Source: Isochrysis galbana (Eukaryota > Haptophyta > Isochrysidales > Isochrysidaceae). Taken from it: a stretch of DNA of 64,000 bases. The notes below the pieces were generated by a model. The model saw only the letters and a program-made list of their open reading frames with translations. It was not told where the DNA came from and did no database searches. Each line of letters starts with the position of its first letter. Position 1 is the stretch's first letter. Location of the stretch: positions 8,544,557 through 8,608,556 of the forward strand of contig CM030931.1 of NCBI GenBank assembly GCA_018136815.1, read 5' to 3'. The position numbers and the translations under genes were made by a program. This document shows positions 54,311 through 64,000 of this stretch, in pieces.

Positions 54311-55269
54311 GCGCCATTCTTCGGCCGATCACGCGCGATCGGACGTCGCGGAAGCTCCGCGTTTCTAATACTAGTAGTGATGCGCCCTACATTCACCACT
54401 CTGATTCCCTCCCGCGAGCGCCCGCCTCAATCTCCCAAAATAGACCGCCACGCGCGGGGGAAGGGAGGGGGTCACTCACCGACGCCATTGCCTTTCGTGG
54501 GGCGGGAGGGGGTTCGTCGGAGGGGGGAGGCGGCTGGTGGGGCAGGTAGGGGGGGACCCTGCGGAATCCTTGGACACCCAGGGGAGGTGGGAAATAATGG
54601 TTAAAATGAGTGAGTGACCGAGCTACTATCCCTGCGGCGCGTCGCCATGCGGCGCGCCACGCCCTGCTCTCAGAGGTCCTTTGGGGGCTCCCAAAGGGTC
54701 AGCAGGGCAGCTCAGGGGGCAGTGGGGGCTGGGGCTCAGCCCCTGGCCCCCCTTGCCTCTCCCACGCTTGCCTCGCTGGCCATGGGAGCCTCCCAGAGGC
54801 CTCTTTCTGCCTGGGAACCAAGGATGTGGGGGAGGTCAGCTCGACGGCAGGCCCATCGCGGGCGTGGGAGGGCGAGTCTCGACCCGCGCGACCCGCGCCC
54901 ACTAGGGGTCTGGGTCAGGTTGAGGTTGTGTGGGCCCACCCAGGAGGGTGTCCGCGATGGAGTGAGGGGGGCGCGAGGCCCCTATTGGCCCCCACTTGTA
55001 GGTTGAATTATGTTGCAGCAATTAACAAATTGCCAGGCATGGCCACGCACTTGCCGAGATCCAAGATGTATGAGCGACTTTGCAATCCATGCGTACTGAA
55101 GGTCTCCTTTCTTGCATTCCCGGGGCGACTAGAGGCGCACGCAATGGCGAGGTAGCCTTGCGGACTCTGATTGACGTCTGTGTGAGTTCACAAAACAGGT
55201 TCTTGAGTGCCCTTGAGCTTGGAAAGGCTCCGTCCACCAACAACATCGGACACTTGCATTCAATTTTTT
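54311..55269. other. Intergenic, GC-rich, no gene recognised
   Basis: About 54660-54960 is G/C-rich with ggcccat/ggggctcagccc words also found at 57660-57760 and near 62000 (actaggggtctgggt). It is probably repeat-derived; long ORFs have no motif. Confidence 0.4.
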
Positions 55270-56502
55270 TCACTCAGTGACACCCCGAAATTTGCGAAGG
55301 GCCGTGAAGACATGCTCATACACTAGAAAACCAATCGCACTCATCGGCACAGCACGGCACATTTTGAGGCCAAAGCCATTGTACATGGCTGCAAGACCTC
55401 CCTCTCTCCAAACCTGCATGAGGATACAAACAGGGTGTGGGTGAGCAAGGATTGCCAGTAATGAAAGTCACGCGATTACGGCCACAGAGAGTACATAGAC
55501 CGGGCTTCCATGAAACGCGAGGCGTTTTGTAAGGTAGGATGCATGCCCATTTCATCCCATGGAAATGGAAGACGGTTGGTGTTGAGCCTACCTGTGCAGT
55601 AGCGGCAGCAAATCCGAGAGCTGTGGGGCTCATTTGACAGCGTGTTTTTACGATATCGAATGGGTATCCAACCCCCCAGGCAGCAATAGCCGCGGCGGAC
55701 CCAGCGGCGAGCTGTCGAGCTGTGCTCAGTGGTGGCGGGCCATTGTCTGATGCGCCTCCCAAGGAAGCTGGCAGTGGAGGGGGGCGTTCTGGTGTGAGAG
55801 CAGCCTTGGCAGCTTCGTAAGATGCAAACCAGACGCCATGCGGCACAACATCTCGCGCCAGTGTAGCTAGCAGCCCTTGCGAGAGAAGTGGCGGCAAAGT
55901 ATGCGAGTGGCCCATGGCAGTGAGCTCCTTCACGATGGCTGATGTCGTGGCAAATCCTCGTCCGCCTGGATGGGCTGCAGTGAAGCCGCCAGCTAGGGAT
56001 GGAGAGTTCTGCGGATCTGCTAGTTGAAGACGAACTTTGAGGAGCTCAACAGGGGATGCTGTGAAGGACTGCGCAAATCCACCGGCACACCCGCCAATGA
56101 AGATGGGCACGAGGCTGCACGTTGGACAAGGGCCGAGGGCCGCGTCAGCCCGCCATGATCAGCACAGAGTGTGGGCGGGCTGTTGCAGCGAGCGAGGGGG
56201 CGAGGTCTGAAGCAGTACCTGTTCGGCGAGTCGTCGCCCGTCTCCGCGAATCTCTTCCCCATCCCGTAACCGAGGAAGATGAGGGCGTTGTTGAAGGGCG
56301 TGCCGATGAGTAGTGGGCCAACGCCTCGCCATGCAGCACCCAGCGAGTAGTCAAGGCGCATGAGCGACTTGAGCTGAGTGAGCGGCGCCTTCCGCCCCGA
56401 TGCCTGCATCCGCGTGACCGCCATGTCGAAGGGTTGAGTCATCACCGTCGCTACCGCGCCAGAGACCCAACCTGCAATGAAGTCGTCCACGTTCTCTGCC
56501 AT
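55270..56502 (-). CDS. Mitochondrial carrier family (SLC25) transporter
   Basis: Three exons on the minus strand: 56502-56219, 56114-55592 and 55413-55270, GT-AG with consistent phase, 316 residues, the normal length for the family. Each of the three repeats has its signature: PFDMAVTRMQ, PVELLKVRLQ and PFDIVKTRCQ. The second exon has an insertion of about 20 residues (ERPPPLPASLGGASDNGPPP). The last exon reads VWREGGLAAMYNGFGLKMCR and ends near a TGA at 55272. These proteins exchange metabolites across the inner mitochondrial membrane. The middle repeat's PVEL and overall layout recall the oxaloacetate/dicarboxylate or SLC25A34/35 branch, but the substrate is not decided. An LTR fragment lies about 95 bp upstream of the ATG. 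Confidence 0.92.
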
Positions 56503-56596
56503 CGAGCGCGGCGGCGGTGGGAGGAGGGCGAAAGCTTGGGGAGCGCGGCGGCAGCCGTAGAGTAGGGAGGAAGGGGGGGGGGAAGGCGGAGGGCGC

Positions 56597-56668
56597 CAGA
56601 GTTTTCTTGTTGCGGTAGTATCCCTAGTGCAGAGGGACCGTGGCTCATCGGCAACGGAGTCCCCACGT
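56597..56668 (+). repeat. Copia LTR fragment
   Basis: cagagttttcttgttg...gagggaccgtggctcatcgg matches the LTR beginning at 51232. Only the 5' part is present, next to the carrier gene's promoter region. Confidence 0.65.
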
Positions 56669-56674
56669 CCCTAT

Positions 56675-56808
56675 CCTAGATGGGAAATACGTATTTACAG
56701 TATTTGGCCAGAGGTCAAATACATATGTATTTGGCTGTATTTTAAGCGCGTCCTGGGTTGTGGGCCTCGAATAGGCCGAATACATATGTATTTGGCTGTA
56801 TTTGCAGG
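56675..56808. mobile_element. Truncated copy of the 191-bp MITE
   Basis: Starts CCTAGATGGGAAATACGTAT and follows the reverse complement of 33293-33483 through two acatatgtatttggc motifs. The far terminus is missing after gctgtatttgcag. Confidence 0.8.
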
Positions 56809-57060
56809 CAGTGGTGGTGCATTAGTCATCAGTCATCAATCCGTCAGCTGACACCAACACACCAACACACCAACTTCGAGCTAATACTAACACTGATATC
56901 AGTAGCTGATGTCAGCTGATGAGGTCCATCAGCTGACATCACCTCAAAGGGTCTGAGCGAGGAGAATATCAATTGATATCAGTGACCTTGTACCTTGTCT
57001 TTGCTGCAAAGATAAAGATGAATACGACAAAACGCCCTACATTTCCCCGGTAACGGGCCC

Positions 57061-57994
57061 TTGGCCCAGGCCAGAGTTTCGCGAAATGTTTTGCAAAATT
57101 TGGGTGGACCACCAAAATAGAAATTTTTGACCGAAATTTGGGTGCAAGTGCGAAGCGCTGAAGAACGGCGCGTAGCGCCGAAGCGAAATTTGGGCCCCGA
57201 AGCCCCCCCCCCCCGCCTCCACCCCCTCGCATGCGCACGCGCATGACGCCCTCTAGCTCTGCTAGCTCCCGCTCTAAGCGGCCGAGGCCTAACTCCTCAG
57301 AGAGGGAGAGGGTGCCGCCGTCCGAGTCCGAGTCCGAGCCCCGCCCCCTGCGCAATGTGGTGCAGCAGATCACGGCATCAGAGGCGGAGGAGGAGGACAA
57401 TGCCCCGGAGTCGGAAGAGTCGGAGTCGGACTACGATAACGCCATTGAAGAGGACAGTTCCGAGGACGAACTGCGGGCGGCCTTGGGTGAGGACAGAAGG
57501 TCGAGGGAAGATAGGGCTCGGCGCAGTCGCGCGGATCGGCCGGAAGGTGGTGCAACAGCTGCCAGCCACACATTGTGTTCACCATCCCGGGGTTCATTCG
57601 TACCCCCCTCCCCCCTGGTCGACAAGCAGACAGGTGCAGAGTGGGGGCCTTAGAGGCTCAGGAGCGCCAGCGAGGGAGAGGCAGGGGAGGCCAGGGCTCA
57701 GCCCCAGCCTCCTCTGCCCCCAGAGCTGGCCTCCAGGAGCCTCCAGGGGTCGCCAAGGTCGTTTGCCTTCATTTGGTACCCCTCGTAATCAAAGCTGTCG
57801 ATTCGGAATTAATTCCCCACCTCCAAGAATTGCTAAAAGGTGTCGATTCGTGTTCAGCTCCCCAAGTAAAGATTGAGAACAAAAGGCCGCTTATCGATTC
57901 GGGTTCAGCTCCCGTAAAGATTGAACCCCCAGGGCCCAGCAACATCAAATACAAAAAAGCTCGGTCCCAGGACACCGGGTCGAGCTCACAATGA
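57061..57994 (+). mobile_element. hAT-like DNA element, 5' end with acidic N-terminal ORF
   Basis: Begins TTGGCCCAGGCCAGAGTTTC at 57061, with the same subterminal text as 43874 (gcaaaatttgggt, ttgaccgaaatttgggt). An ORF 57231-57653 starts at ATG and encodes SKRPRPNSSERERVPPSESE, an acidic run, then SEDELRAALGEDRRSREDRA. It is homologous to the acidic N-terminal region of the 43.9-kb copy. The frame ends at 57653. The zinc finger and catalytic parts are not seen, so this copy is truncated or internally deleted. Confidence 0.55.
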
Positions 57995-58610
57995 GGGCGC
58001 TCCTGCCGAGCGAGTCCACCGCTTGGCGATGGAGTTGTACTCTCCGCAGTCAACGGATCCGCCGCCGTCGTCCCTCCTCGGAGTGCTCTCCATGTGCCGT
58101 GCCACACCTAACGTCTACTGGGAGGGTCGCGTCCCCGCGTTTGTGGAGCGGTGCCTTGGCTCGCTGCGGCCCGACGCACTCGCGCCGATCGGCCTCGCAC
58201 GCAATCATCAAGGCGGTCTTGCCCTCTCCGTCGGCCACATCCAGCGCCGCGCCCGCCGCGAGCAGCGCCTCCACGCACTCGCGCCCATCGGCCTCGCACG
58301 CGACCATCAAGGCCGTCCTGCCGTCCTGGTCGGCCACATCCAGCGCCGCGGCACGCCGCGCCGTGTGGCGGGTAGCGCACAAGGGGACGGGCTACGCCGT
58401 GCTCGGCGTGGGCGTCTACCAGGCCCTCTCGGGGCGCGCCCTCATGCCGAGCCAAGGCGACGCCGTTCTCGTCGCGTACGGGGTGCTCCTGGGCCTCTCC
58501 TTGGGGGTGCTCGCGGGGGGGCTCATGGTAGGGTGAGAGTCCCCACAGGGAGGGGAAGAAACCCTGAGGGAAAGGAGACCAAATGAAGGCAAGCCGCCTC
58601 AGGGGCAGCT
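57995..58610. pseudogene. Ankyrin-repeat fragment (minus) beside a duplicated hydrophobic gene tail (plus)
   Basis: Minus strand, about 58355-58150: ALDVADQDGRTALMVACEAD and CVEALLAAGAALDVADGEGK form two ankyrin repeats. Plus strand, about 58400-58536: GRALMPSQGDAVLVAYGVLL then GLSLGVLAGGLMVG and a stop. The latter tail and following sequence (to about 58600) recur inverted at 21480-21720. Two gene pieces appear to have been carried into this repeat-rich interval. Confidence 0.5.
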
Positions 58611-59009
58611 GCAAGCCTGCCGCAAGCGCGCCATCGCGCGTGCCGCAGGAGAGGGGAGAGAGAGCGCGGAGAAGGGGGTGGGCGGAGCGAGAGCTCCGCT
58701 CACCGAAAAATAGGTAAGTCCCGCACCTGTTTACAGGATAAGTCGGGGCTGAGGCCGCCGCCCACTCGGAGACACATGAGGAAGGGGGGGAATGATCACC
58801 GGGGGGAGGCGCGGGCCACCGGTTCGTTTGTTTCGGTTGCTTTGATCTCCTTCCATGCCGCTCGTCGAGACGACTCGAATTTAGTCGGGGAGCGTCGTAT
58901 TCCATACGATGACAGACTTTTACTTCTAACCGGTGGGTTATTTTAAGCCTCGAGGTCTCGTCGGCGACATTCTACCCCTTCTCTTACTTTCTTTCGATGT
59001 CATCAAACG
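58611..59009. other. Intergenic, no gene seen
   Basis: No coding support on either strand. Confidence 0.4.
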
Positions 59010-59116
59010 TTCGGTGACAGTCTTCTGTCTTCTCCTCATGCATCGGTGACAGTCTTCTGTCTTCTCCTCATGCATCGGTTGTAGTCTTCCGTCTTCTCTT
59101 CGTGTATCGGTGGTAG
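59010..59116 (+). repeat. 32-bp tandem repeat, about 3.3 units
   Basis: tcggtgacagtcttctgtct units begin at about 59011, 59043, 59075 and 59107, degenerating to the right. Confidence 0.85.
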
Positions 59117-59871
59117 TTCCCCAGCGAGGTCTGCCCTCGTTGTTCCGACTTCTCTGTCGCACGTCTGTGCGCCGATGAGCCGCCTTGGTGAAGTGTCGTT
59201 CCGTCAATTGTGGGACATCAGTCGATTTGAGCGATCGAATGCCCTCTTTTGACGGAACGCGACTTTGCCGACGCTTGACAGTCCGTCTTGGGTGTGGTTA
59301 GTTTTCGCCCTGTTTGGGTTAGTTCGTGTGTGACTGCGTGACGTGAACCTTTTTGGAGTCCCTGTGTTGTAGTCTCTCGTGTCTACCTTGGACCTAAGAA
59401 GCTCTCATTCTCATTCTCTCTTTTCCTCCAGCTCGCTAGCTAGCCTCGGCCCTACCCTCCAACGCCGCGCGTTGCGAGCCTCCGAACCTCCGTCTCTCTC
59501 TTCGTCCCTAGCACTCGATGGTAGACACAGTCAGACCCGACTTCTACTATGACCTCTCAGACATATTCCCGCAAGCAACAACCAACGACTCTTTCACGGC
59601 CGCGTCAGCTGCCGGCTCGATCGAACGGCCCTCTGCCTACGAGCCAGTGGTCATCGCAGGTTCGACATGCTCCCATGGCCCATGGGTGAGGATGTGAGGA
59701 TTGTGCGTGAACGCGTGAACGCGTTTCTCGCGCCTGTGTTGAGTGAGTGAGAAGCATTGCGTCTGGTGCGTGTTCGTGTTCGTACTTTCAAGAAACGGGT
59801 GTGGGGCTGCATAACTTGAAAAAAAAATGGCACCTCGGCGTGCAAAGTGTCCATATCCTGCCTACCATTGC
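59117..59871. other. Intergenic; short inverted element terminus near 59200
   Basis: About 59196-59262 carries gtcgttccgtcaa and ttgacggaacgcgac as an inverted pair. Its first part matches the reverse complement of 22943-22990. No gene recognised. Confidence 0.45.
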
Positions 59872-59879
59872 CTTGGATG

Positions 59880-60390
59880 TTGGCTCCGGCCAGAGTTTCG
59901 GTTTCGATCCAAAACCACCCTTATTTCGATTCGAAATTTCGATGAGGTTGGAGCAAATTTCGAGCTTCAAGGGGTCTAATTTCGGCCTAATTTCGAATCG
60001 GAATTTGCTTAAGCGTCGCCGCGGCGGGCCCCGATGCGTTGCAGCGCGGCCATCCCCGGTCTCGGATGCTGATGCTGAGTGGAGACCAACCTCTTGCGAC
60101 GAGCTTGGGGGGTCGGAGGGATGCCCTGAGCCCTCAAGGGCGTCATCATGTCATCATCATCATCCTCATCCTCGTCGTTGTCGGTTTTGCGCTTGCGCTT
60201 GGATGCCCGGAAGCGCGCCAAGGCGCGGCGCGCGGCCCCGGGCGGGCGGGGGGGGGGAGCGAGGAGCGGGCTGGGGGGGCTTATTTCGCTTCGTCAGCGC
60301 CATATCGACCTTTATTTCGGTAAAAGGTTTTGATTGCGATTGGCCCCCCTTATTTCGAAAAAAAATTCTCGAAACTCTGGCCGGAGCCAA
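59880..60390. mobile_element. 511-bp non-autonomous hAT-like element with intact 8-bp target duplication
   Basis: Inverted termini 59880-59900 and 60370-60390 (outer end TTGGCTCCGGCCAGAGTTTC) are perfect over 21 bp. The 8-bp duplication CTTGGATG lies at 59872-59879 and 60391-60398. An 8-bp duplication is the hallmark of hAT elements. A 70-codon minus ORF (60221-60009) encodes a basic then acidic stretch (FRASKRKRKTDNDEDEDDDD) like the N-terminus of the ORFs at 43.9 and 57.2 kb. It therefore appears to be a deletion derivative of that family. Confidence 0.9.
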
Positions 60391-60640
60391 CTTGGATGGC
60401 TCTAGAGCTTTTAATTTAGCGTTTTAGGCTACCTAATAAAAAACGTTGTTGGATGAGGAGCTATCCTCTACTCCTATTAGAGTAGCAGATTTCGAGAGAG
60501 GGAATCCGTATCCTCTGGCTCCCCCGCCCCGCCCCGCCCGCCCGCCCCCGCCCATACCCCCACCCCACCTCCCCACTCACCCACCAGTTCCACCGGCTTC
60601 ACCCTCGGACACCAGCGCTTGCAAGCGAGGCGCCTGAGGC

Positions 60641-61789
60641 ATGTCGACACACTCTACGCCTCCCGAGTCCGAGCCTCCCACCTCGGGTCTGCTCCGCTCA
60701 CTCGCTCGTGCGGCAATCCTCACAGGCGGAGCGGCCATTGGAGCCGCCCTCTCACGCCTCTGCCTCAGTAGCCTCGAGCTGTGCCTGCGTCTAGCGGCTG
60801 CGGTGCTGGGAGCCGCGCTCGACTGGCCCTACGTCGATCTGCCTTTCATTGGGCGGCCGCTCGATGCGTGGGCTGCGTCGGCTGCCGTTCTCGTACGCTG
60901 CATGTCAGGTCGGGTCGTCGCAGCGGGCGTGAACGAGTGCGAGCGGCCGGCGGCGACACTCACGCTGTTCGAGGCACAAGGCTCACCGGCTTGTAGAAAA
61001 GTGCGGGAATGTCTCGACGTGCTCGATCTCGACGCCCTCGTCTACCCTTGTCCGGCTCCCTCCAACATCGCTTACTTTGAGGAGATGCGCTCTTTTATGC
61101 GATGGATCGTTGGCGGGTCGTCAGGCTACAATGCTGCCATGGGTGGTGCTGCGTCACAGAGCAGGTACGCCGAAGCTGCAGCGGCCGCAGCCGCGGCCGC
61201 CGCGAATGGGACGTGCGCGAGCTACACTGTAGGTCGGAAGCTCGCGCTCCCCATCCTCATCGATGGTTCCACCACCATTTGTGGCGCCGACCCCATTTGC
61301 ACTTACCTTTGGCAAATGTACGGCCAGCTTGCCAAAGCTCCACTGAATTACAGAATCGCGCAGTGGCTCGACACCTTTGCGATCTTTCGGCTTCTGCCGA
61401 GCTTACTACGACCTCTCCCCCGACATGGGCTGGTGTTATCGCCCTCCGTGAAACCAGAAGAGCCGCTTTTGTTGTGGGGATTCGAATCCTCGCCTTTTGT
61501 GCTTCGCGTCCGTGAGGCGTTGTGCACGCTGCAACTGCCGCACCTTGCCATCCACTTGCCTCTCGGATCTGTTGCGAAGCGGCAAGCATTCCTCGCTCAA
61601 TACAAGGGGCTCCTCTCTGCCGCTCGACGAGCTGCGCCATATGTAAATGGCAGCCCTCTCATCCAAGTCCCCGCATTGCTTGACCCGAACCATCCGGAGA
61701 AAGGGCTGATGCTAGAGTCTGCTGCAATCGTGCGCTATCTCTTCGAAACCTATGGCGAATACGCTGCTGGCGCCAAACGGCGGGGCTGA
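60641..61789 (+). CDS. Tandem thioredoxin-fold / glutathione S-transferase N-terminal-like protein
   Basis: A single-exon frame of 382 residues from ATG 60641. The N-terminal about 70 residues are hydrophobic and Ala-rich (LARAAILTGGAAIGAALSRL), suggesting organelle targeting or membrane association. Two GST-N/thioredoxin-like modules follow: LTLFEAQGSPACRKVRECLD (about 107-126) with LPILIDGSTTICGADPICTY, and LLLWGFESSPFVLRVREALC with VPALLDPN...MLESAAIVRYLFETYG. The layout resembles plant plastid proteins with duplicated GST-N domains (recalled). The first module has SPAC in place of a CPxC pair and the second SPF, so classical redox activity is doubtful. A poly-Ala run (about 182-192) interrupts module 1. 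Confidence 0.82.
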   Translation: MSTHSTPPESEPPTSGLLRSLARAAILTGGAAIGAALSRLCLSSLELCLRLAAAVLGAALDWPYVDLPFIGRPLDAWAASAAVLVRCMSGRVVAAGVNECERPAATLTLFEAQGSPACRKVRECLDVLDLDALVYPCPAPSNIAYFEEMRSFMRWIVGGSSGYNAAMGGAASQSRYAEAAAAAAAAAANGTCASYTVGRKLALPILIDGSTTICGADPICTYLWQMYGQLAKAPLNYRIAQWLDTFAIFRLLPSLLRPLPRHGLVLSPSVKPEEPLLLWGFESSPFVLRVREALCTLQLPHLAIHLPLGSVAKRQAFLAQYKGLLSAARRAAPYVNGSPLIQVPALLDPNHPEKGLMLESAAIVRYLFETYGEYAAGAKRRG

Positions 61790-62649
61790 ATTTTCCAACA
61801 TCCTCAGCCTCGCAGAGATGCGAATCCTCGGCCCGCAATGCCCTTGTTCGGTCTGTGTGTGCCCGCTCACGCTCTCCTCCACACTCACCATGTGCACATG
61901 TCTTCCTCTCGTGGTGGCGCTCAATGCGCCTACAAACAGTTCTGTTGCACACCTTTGTTCGTGTGGCAGGCTCGTGTAGGCATGGGAGTGTAGCTCGCGG
62001 CCCGCGCCTACTAGGGGTCTGGGCTGGGTTGATGGGGGTTCAGCTCATGCCAAGTGGCAGAGCGGTCCGGGTTAAACCTAAGTAGAACTCCGGTGGGGTC
62101 CCCGTCCTTCCAACCAAGCTTGACGGAGAACATCGCGGGCGGTCGATTTGGTTATAGGGCGGTCAAACAGGGGCTTTATAACCATTGGTAAGGGCTGGGC
62201 CGCATTTTTTTACAGTGGCGCGATGCCCAATAAAAAAACTCCAAGGGGGGCCACTTGCCACTGACGAAATCTTCGCCAAGAAATCGTGCGATTCGCCCCC
62301 CCTCTCCCCCCCTCAGTCACGCGCGCTCACGCTCTACCGTGATTTTGACGAGGTTGTGGCGCGCGGCCTGCCTCGAGTCCTCGACCTTACCACGATACAC
62401 GATGGGCCCCAGTCAGCTTAAAATAGGGCTGGCTGGGAGGCTGTCTGTGGTTTGTGGGCCATGGGAGGCTGGGGGGAAGGGTTGTCCTGTCCGCGAAGCG
62501 CGCTGGTCCACGAAGCGCCAGCCTCTACTACTATTATGTAGAGCTACTTGAAGTCCAGTATCTAATACCTCCCCACCCCCACTGTCATCGCGGTAGAGGA
62601 GGCGCCGTGCAGCTATCTGTTCACGTCTACCGTCTACCTCAACCACCCC
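61790..62649. other. Intergenic; DNA-element terminus at 62155
   Basis: TAGGGCGGTCAAACAGGGGC at 62155 is a copy of the dispersed terminus also at 24997, and the next about 90 bp also match 25005-25090. It could be the left end of the hAT element whose transposase relic follows. Confidence 0.45.
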
Positions 62650-63814
62650 CGCATTATCGAAATGCGGACCAAGGAGCACGGCATCGTAGCCCACTTCTCA
62701 CATTCGACGGGCATCGACGGCCTCGGAGCCTTGCAGAGCTGCCAGCGCGAGTGCAATCTCCCGGTCCATCACTCAGCCAAAGACATCAACACGCGCTGGA
62801 GCTGGAGTTCAAGACATGATCAAATGGAATGGTTTCGCGTGCAGCAACGGGCCATCCAATTGTACGACATCAATCAACCACGCACGAAAGGCTGGCGAGG
62901 TATACCGCACACACCAAATGGGCGTCGAGGATTGGCGCCTGAGCATGGAGAGCGTGGCGGTGCTCCAGCCCCTCGCAGACTGGACGCAGCACATGCAAGG
63001 CACGAAGTATCCCACACTCCACACTCCCTCTCGTCCTCCCCACGCTCTACGGTTTGATTCGCGGGATGGCGCCAGATGCTCCTCTCGTACTCAAGTTCTC
63101 GGAGACGCCAACGATTTCGTACGACCCTGAGGACATTCACCCAGAAGTTCTTGCGGCGCGCACTCGACTGTAAACGACATGGTCGAGCGCTGGATCACTG
63201 AGCTGGACCACGAGGTGAAGCGCACGTACGCCATCGCCACGATGCTCCACCCGTGCTTCAAGTCGTACGACTTTATCGAGGATTTCGACCTCATACCGGC
63301 TAGCGACAAGAGCTGCGCCTTACGAGAACTACGCGGTGAATGGCTCACGGTGTGGAAGCCCCGCCTGGCGCCTGTGCTCGATTCAGGTACCACGCCAGCA
63401 AACTCGAGCTCGACCACTTCATTCGTGACCACCGAGAGCATTGAGATGGGCAGCAAGGAGCTTGCCGACGCCGAAGCCACGGAGGTCAATCCTTTGCTCA
63501 GCAAGAAGCGCAAGGTCTCGCTTGGACGCGTAAATTAGGCTGCGCCGCAGGTGGAGTTTGACGAGCTCGACGAATACCTCGCCGATCCCGAGGAACCCGA
63601 CCTCGACATCGATGTGTTGGTCTGGTGGCGGGCAAAGGAGTACAAATGGCCGGCGCTCGCGAAGATGGTTTAGCAATACTTCTCGGCGCCCGCCTCGTCT
63701 GCGGGTGTGGAACGCATCTTTTCGGCGGCTGGCAAGATGCACGGCGACCTGCAGAAGTCTGCGAAAGACTCGACTCTCGAAAATTCCTTGTTCGCCGCGT
63801 TCAATACCGATTGA
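62650..63814 (+). pseudogene. hAT-family transposase relic
   Basis: Coherent hAT transposase text in several frames: HHSAKDINTRWSWSSRHDQM (about 62770-62825), VLQPLADWTQHMQGTKYPTL (about 62960-63015), MVERWITELDHEVKRTYAIA with MLHPCFKSYDF (63179-63275), and finally LDIDVLVWWRAKEYKWPALA and SSAGVERIFSAAGKMHGDLQ (about 63600-63745). The last is the hAT C-terminal dimerisation domain (WW ... SAxxER(I/V)FSxAG). Stops and frameshifts (for example TAA at 63536 and TAG at 63672) make it inactive. The N-terminal zinc finger is not seen. Confidence 0.85.
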
Positions 63815-64000
63815 GGTGGCGGGCTACCGTGCGTCCGTGCGTCCGTGCATATGGGGTGTGTGTGGGATGTGGGGTGTGGTGTGTGGGACTGACGGACTGA
63901 CTTGTGACTTGAGAAAGGTTAATACTAAAGAGCTAAAGATCTTTGTTCTTTGTTCGTCCTTTTTTCTTTGTTTGGCCGTCGACCGTCGACGCGCCGACGC

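Noticed and set aside
1..64000. tRNA, rRNA, snRNA genes and CRISPR arrays
   Set aside because: I saw no cloverleaf with conserved A/B boxes, no rRNA core sequence and no regularly spaced identical repeats with unique spacers. The 32-bp array at 59.0 kb has no spacers.

Overview
This is a nuclear window from a GC-rich eukaryotic alga, probably one with a red-type secondary plastid. A haptophyte seems most likely; a stramenopile cannot be excluded. The pointers are: spliced genes with introns of roughly 100-280 nt (GT-AG plus one GC-AG); a small protein with an ER-type leader followed by an ASAFMAP plastid-targeting motif; two bestrophin-type anion channels; ciliary genes (an RPGRIP1-like C2 protein and a KIF19-type kinesin-8); and many decayed retrotransposons and DNA transposons separated by long poly-G/poly-C and purine-rich tracts. 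The assembly carries two gaps of exactly 100 N (865-964 and 52897-52996).

Host genes, left to right: C-terminal exons of a protein arginine methyltransferase (97-864, minus); a multi-C2 RPGRIP1-like protein cut by the first gap (965-3618); a small plastid-targeted protein (6262-6516, minus); a five-exon kinesin-8 (8371-10577); a four-exon membrane-anchored Gfo/Idh/MocA oxidoreductase (15534-17347, minus); a two-pore K+ channel with two EF hands (19874-21199); a coiled-coil protein (23264-24904, minus); an inward-rectifier-type K+ channel (26886-28166, minus); a three-exon bestrophin (30861-32434, minus); a second bestrophin (41277-42842, minus); an ankyrin-repeat protein (47557-48732); N-terminal exons of a PRMT (51637-52896); a mitochondrial carrier (55270-56502, minus); and a tandem thioredoxin-fold/GST-like protein (60641-61789).

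Mobile DNA fills most of the rest. There is a LINE-like family (ORF1 fragments near 14.3, 46.5-47.0 and 49.2-50.0 kb; ORF2 C-termini with an RT zinc-binding domain near 12.8-13.4 and 38.1-38.9 kb). There are Ty3/gypsy pol fragments (11.6, 38.9-39.4, 53.8-54.3 kb) and Ty1/copia fragments with PPT/LTR junctions (45.4-46.0, 50.5-51.4 kb). DNA elements include a hAT transposase relic (62.65-63.8 kb), a second hAT-like family with TTGG-type terminal repeats (43.9, 57.1, 59.9 kb; the last has an intact 8-bp target duplication), a TTAA-flanked element carrying an ORF (4925-5888), and a 191-bp MITE (33293-33483). A 359-bp near-identical inverted pair at 11135-12143 encloses chimeric retroelement debris.

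The most consequential observation is that the PRMT is split between the two gaps in a way that fits the middle contig (965-52896) being placed backwards in the scaffold: its N-terminal exons run into the right gap on the plus strand, and its C-terminal exons emerge from the left gap on the minus strand. The most interesting gene is the ciliary-type protein with at least five tandem RPGRIP1-type C2 domains and a C-terminal tail of three SFLxxL repeats.
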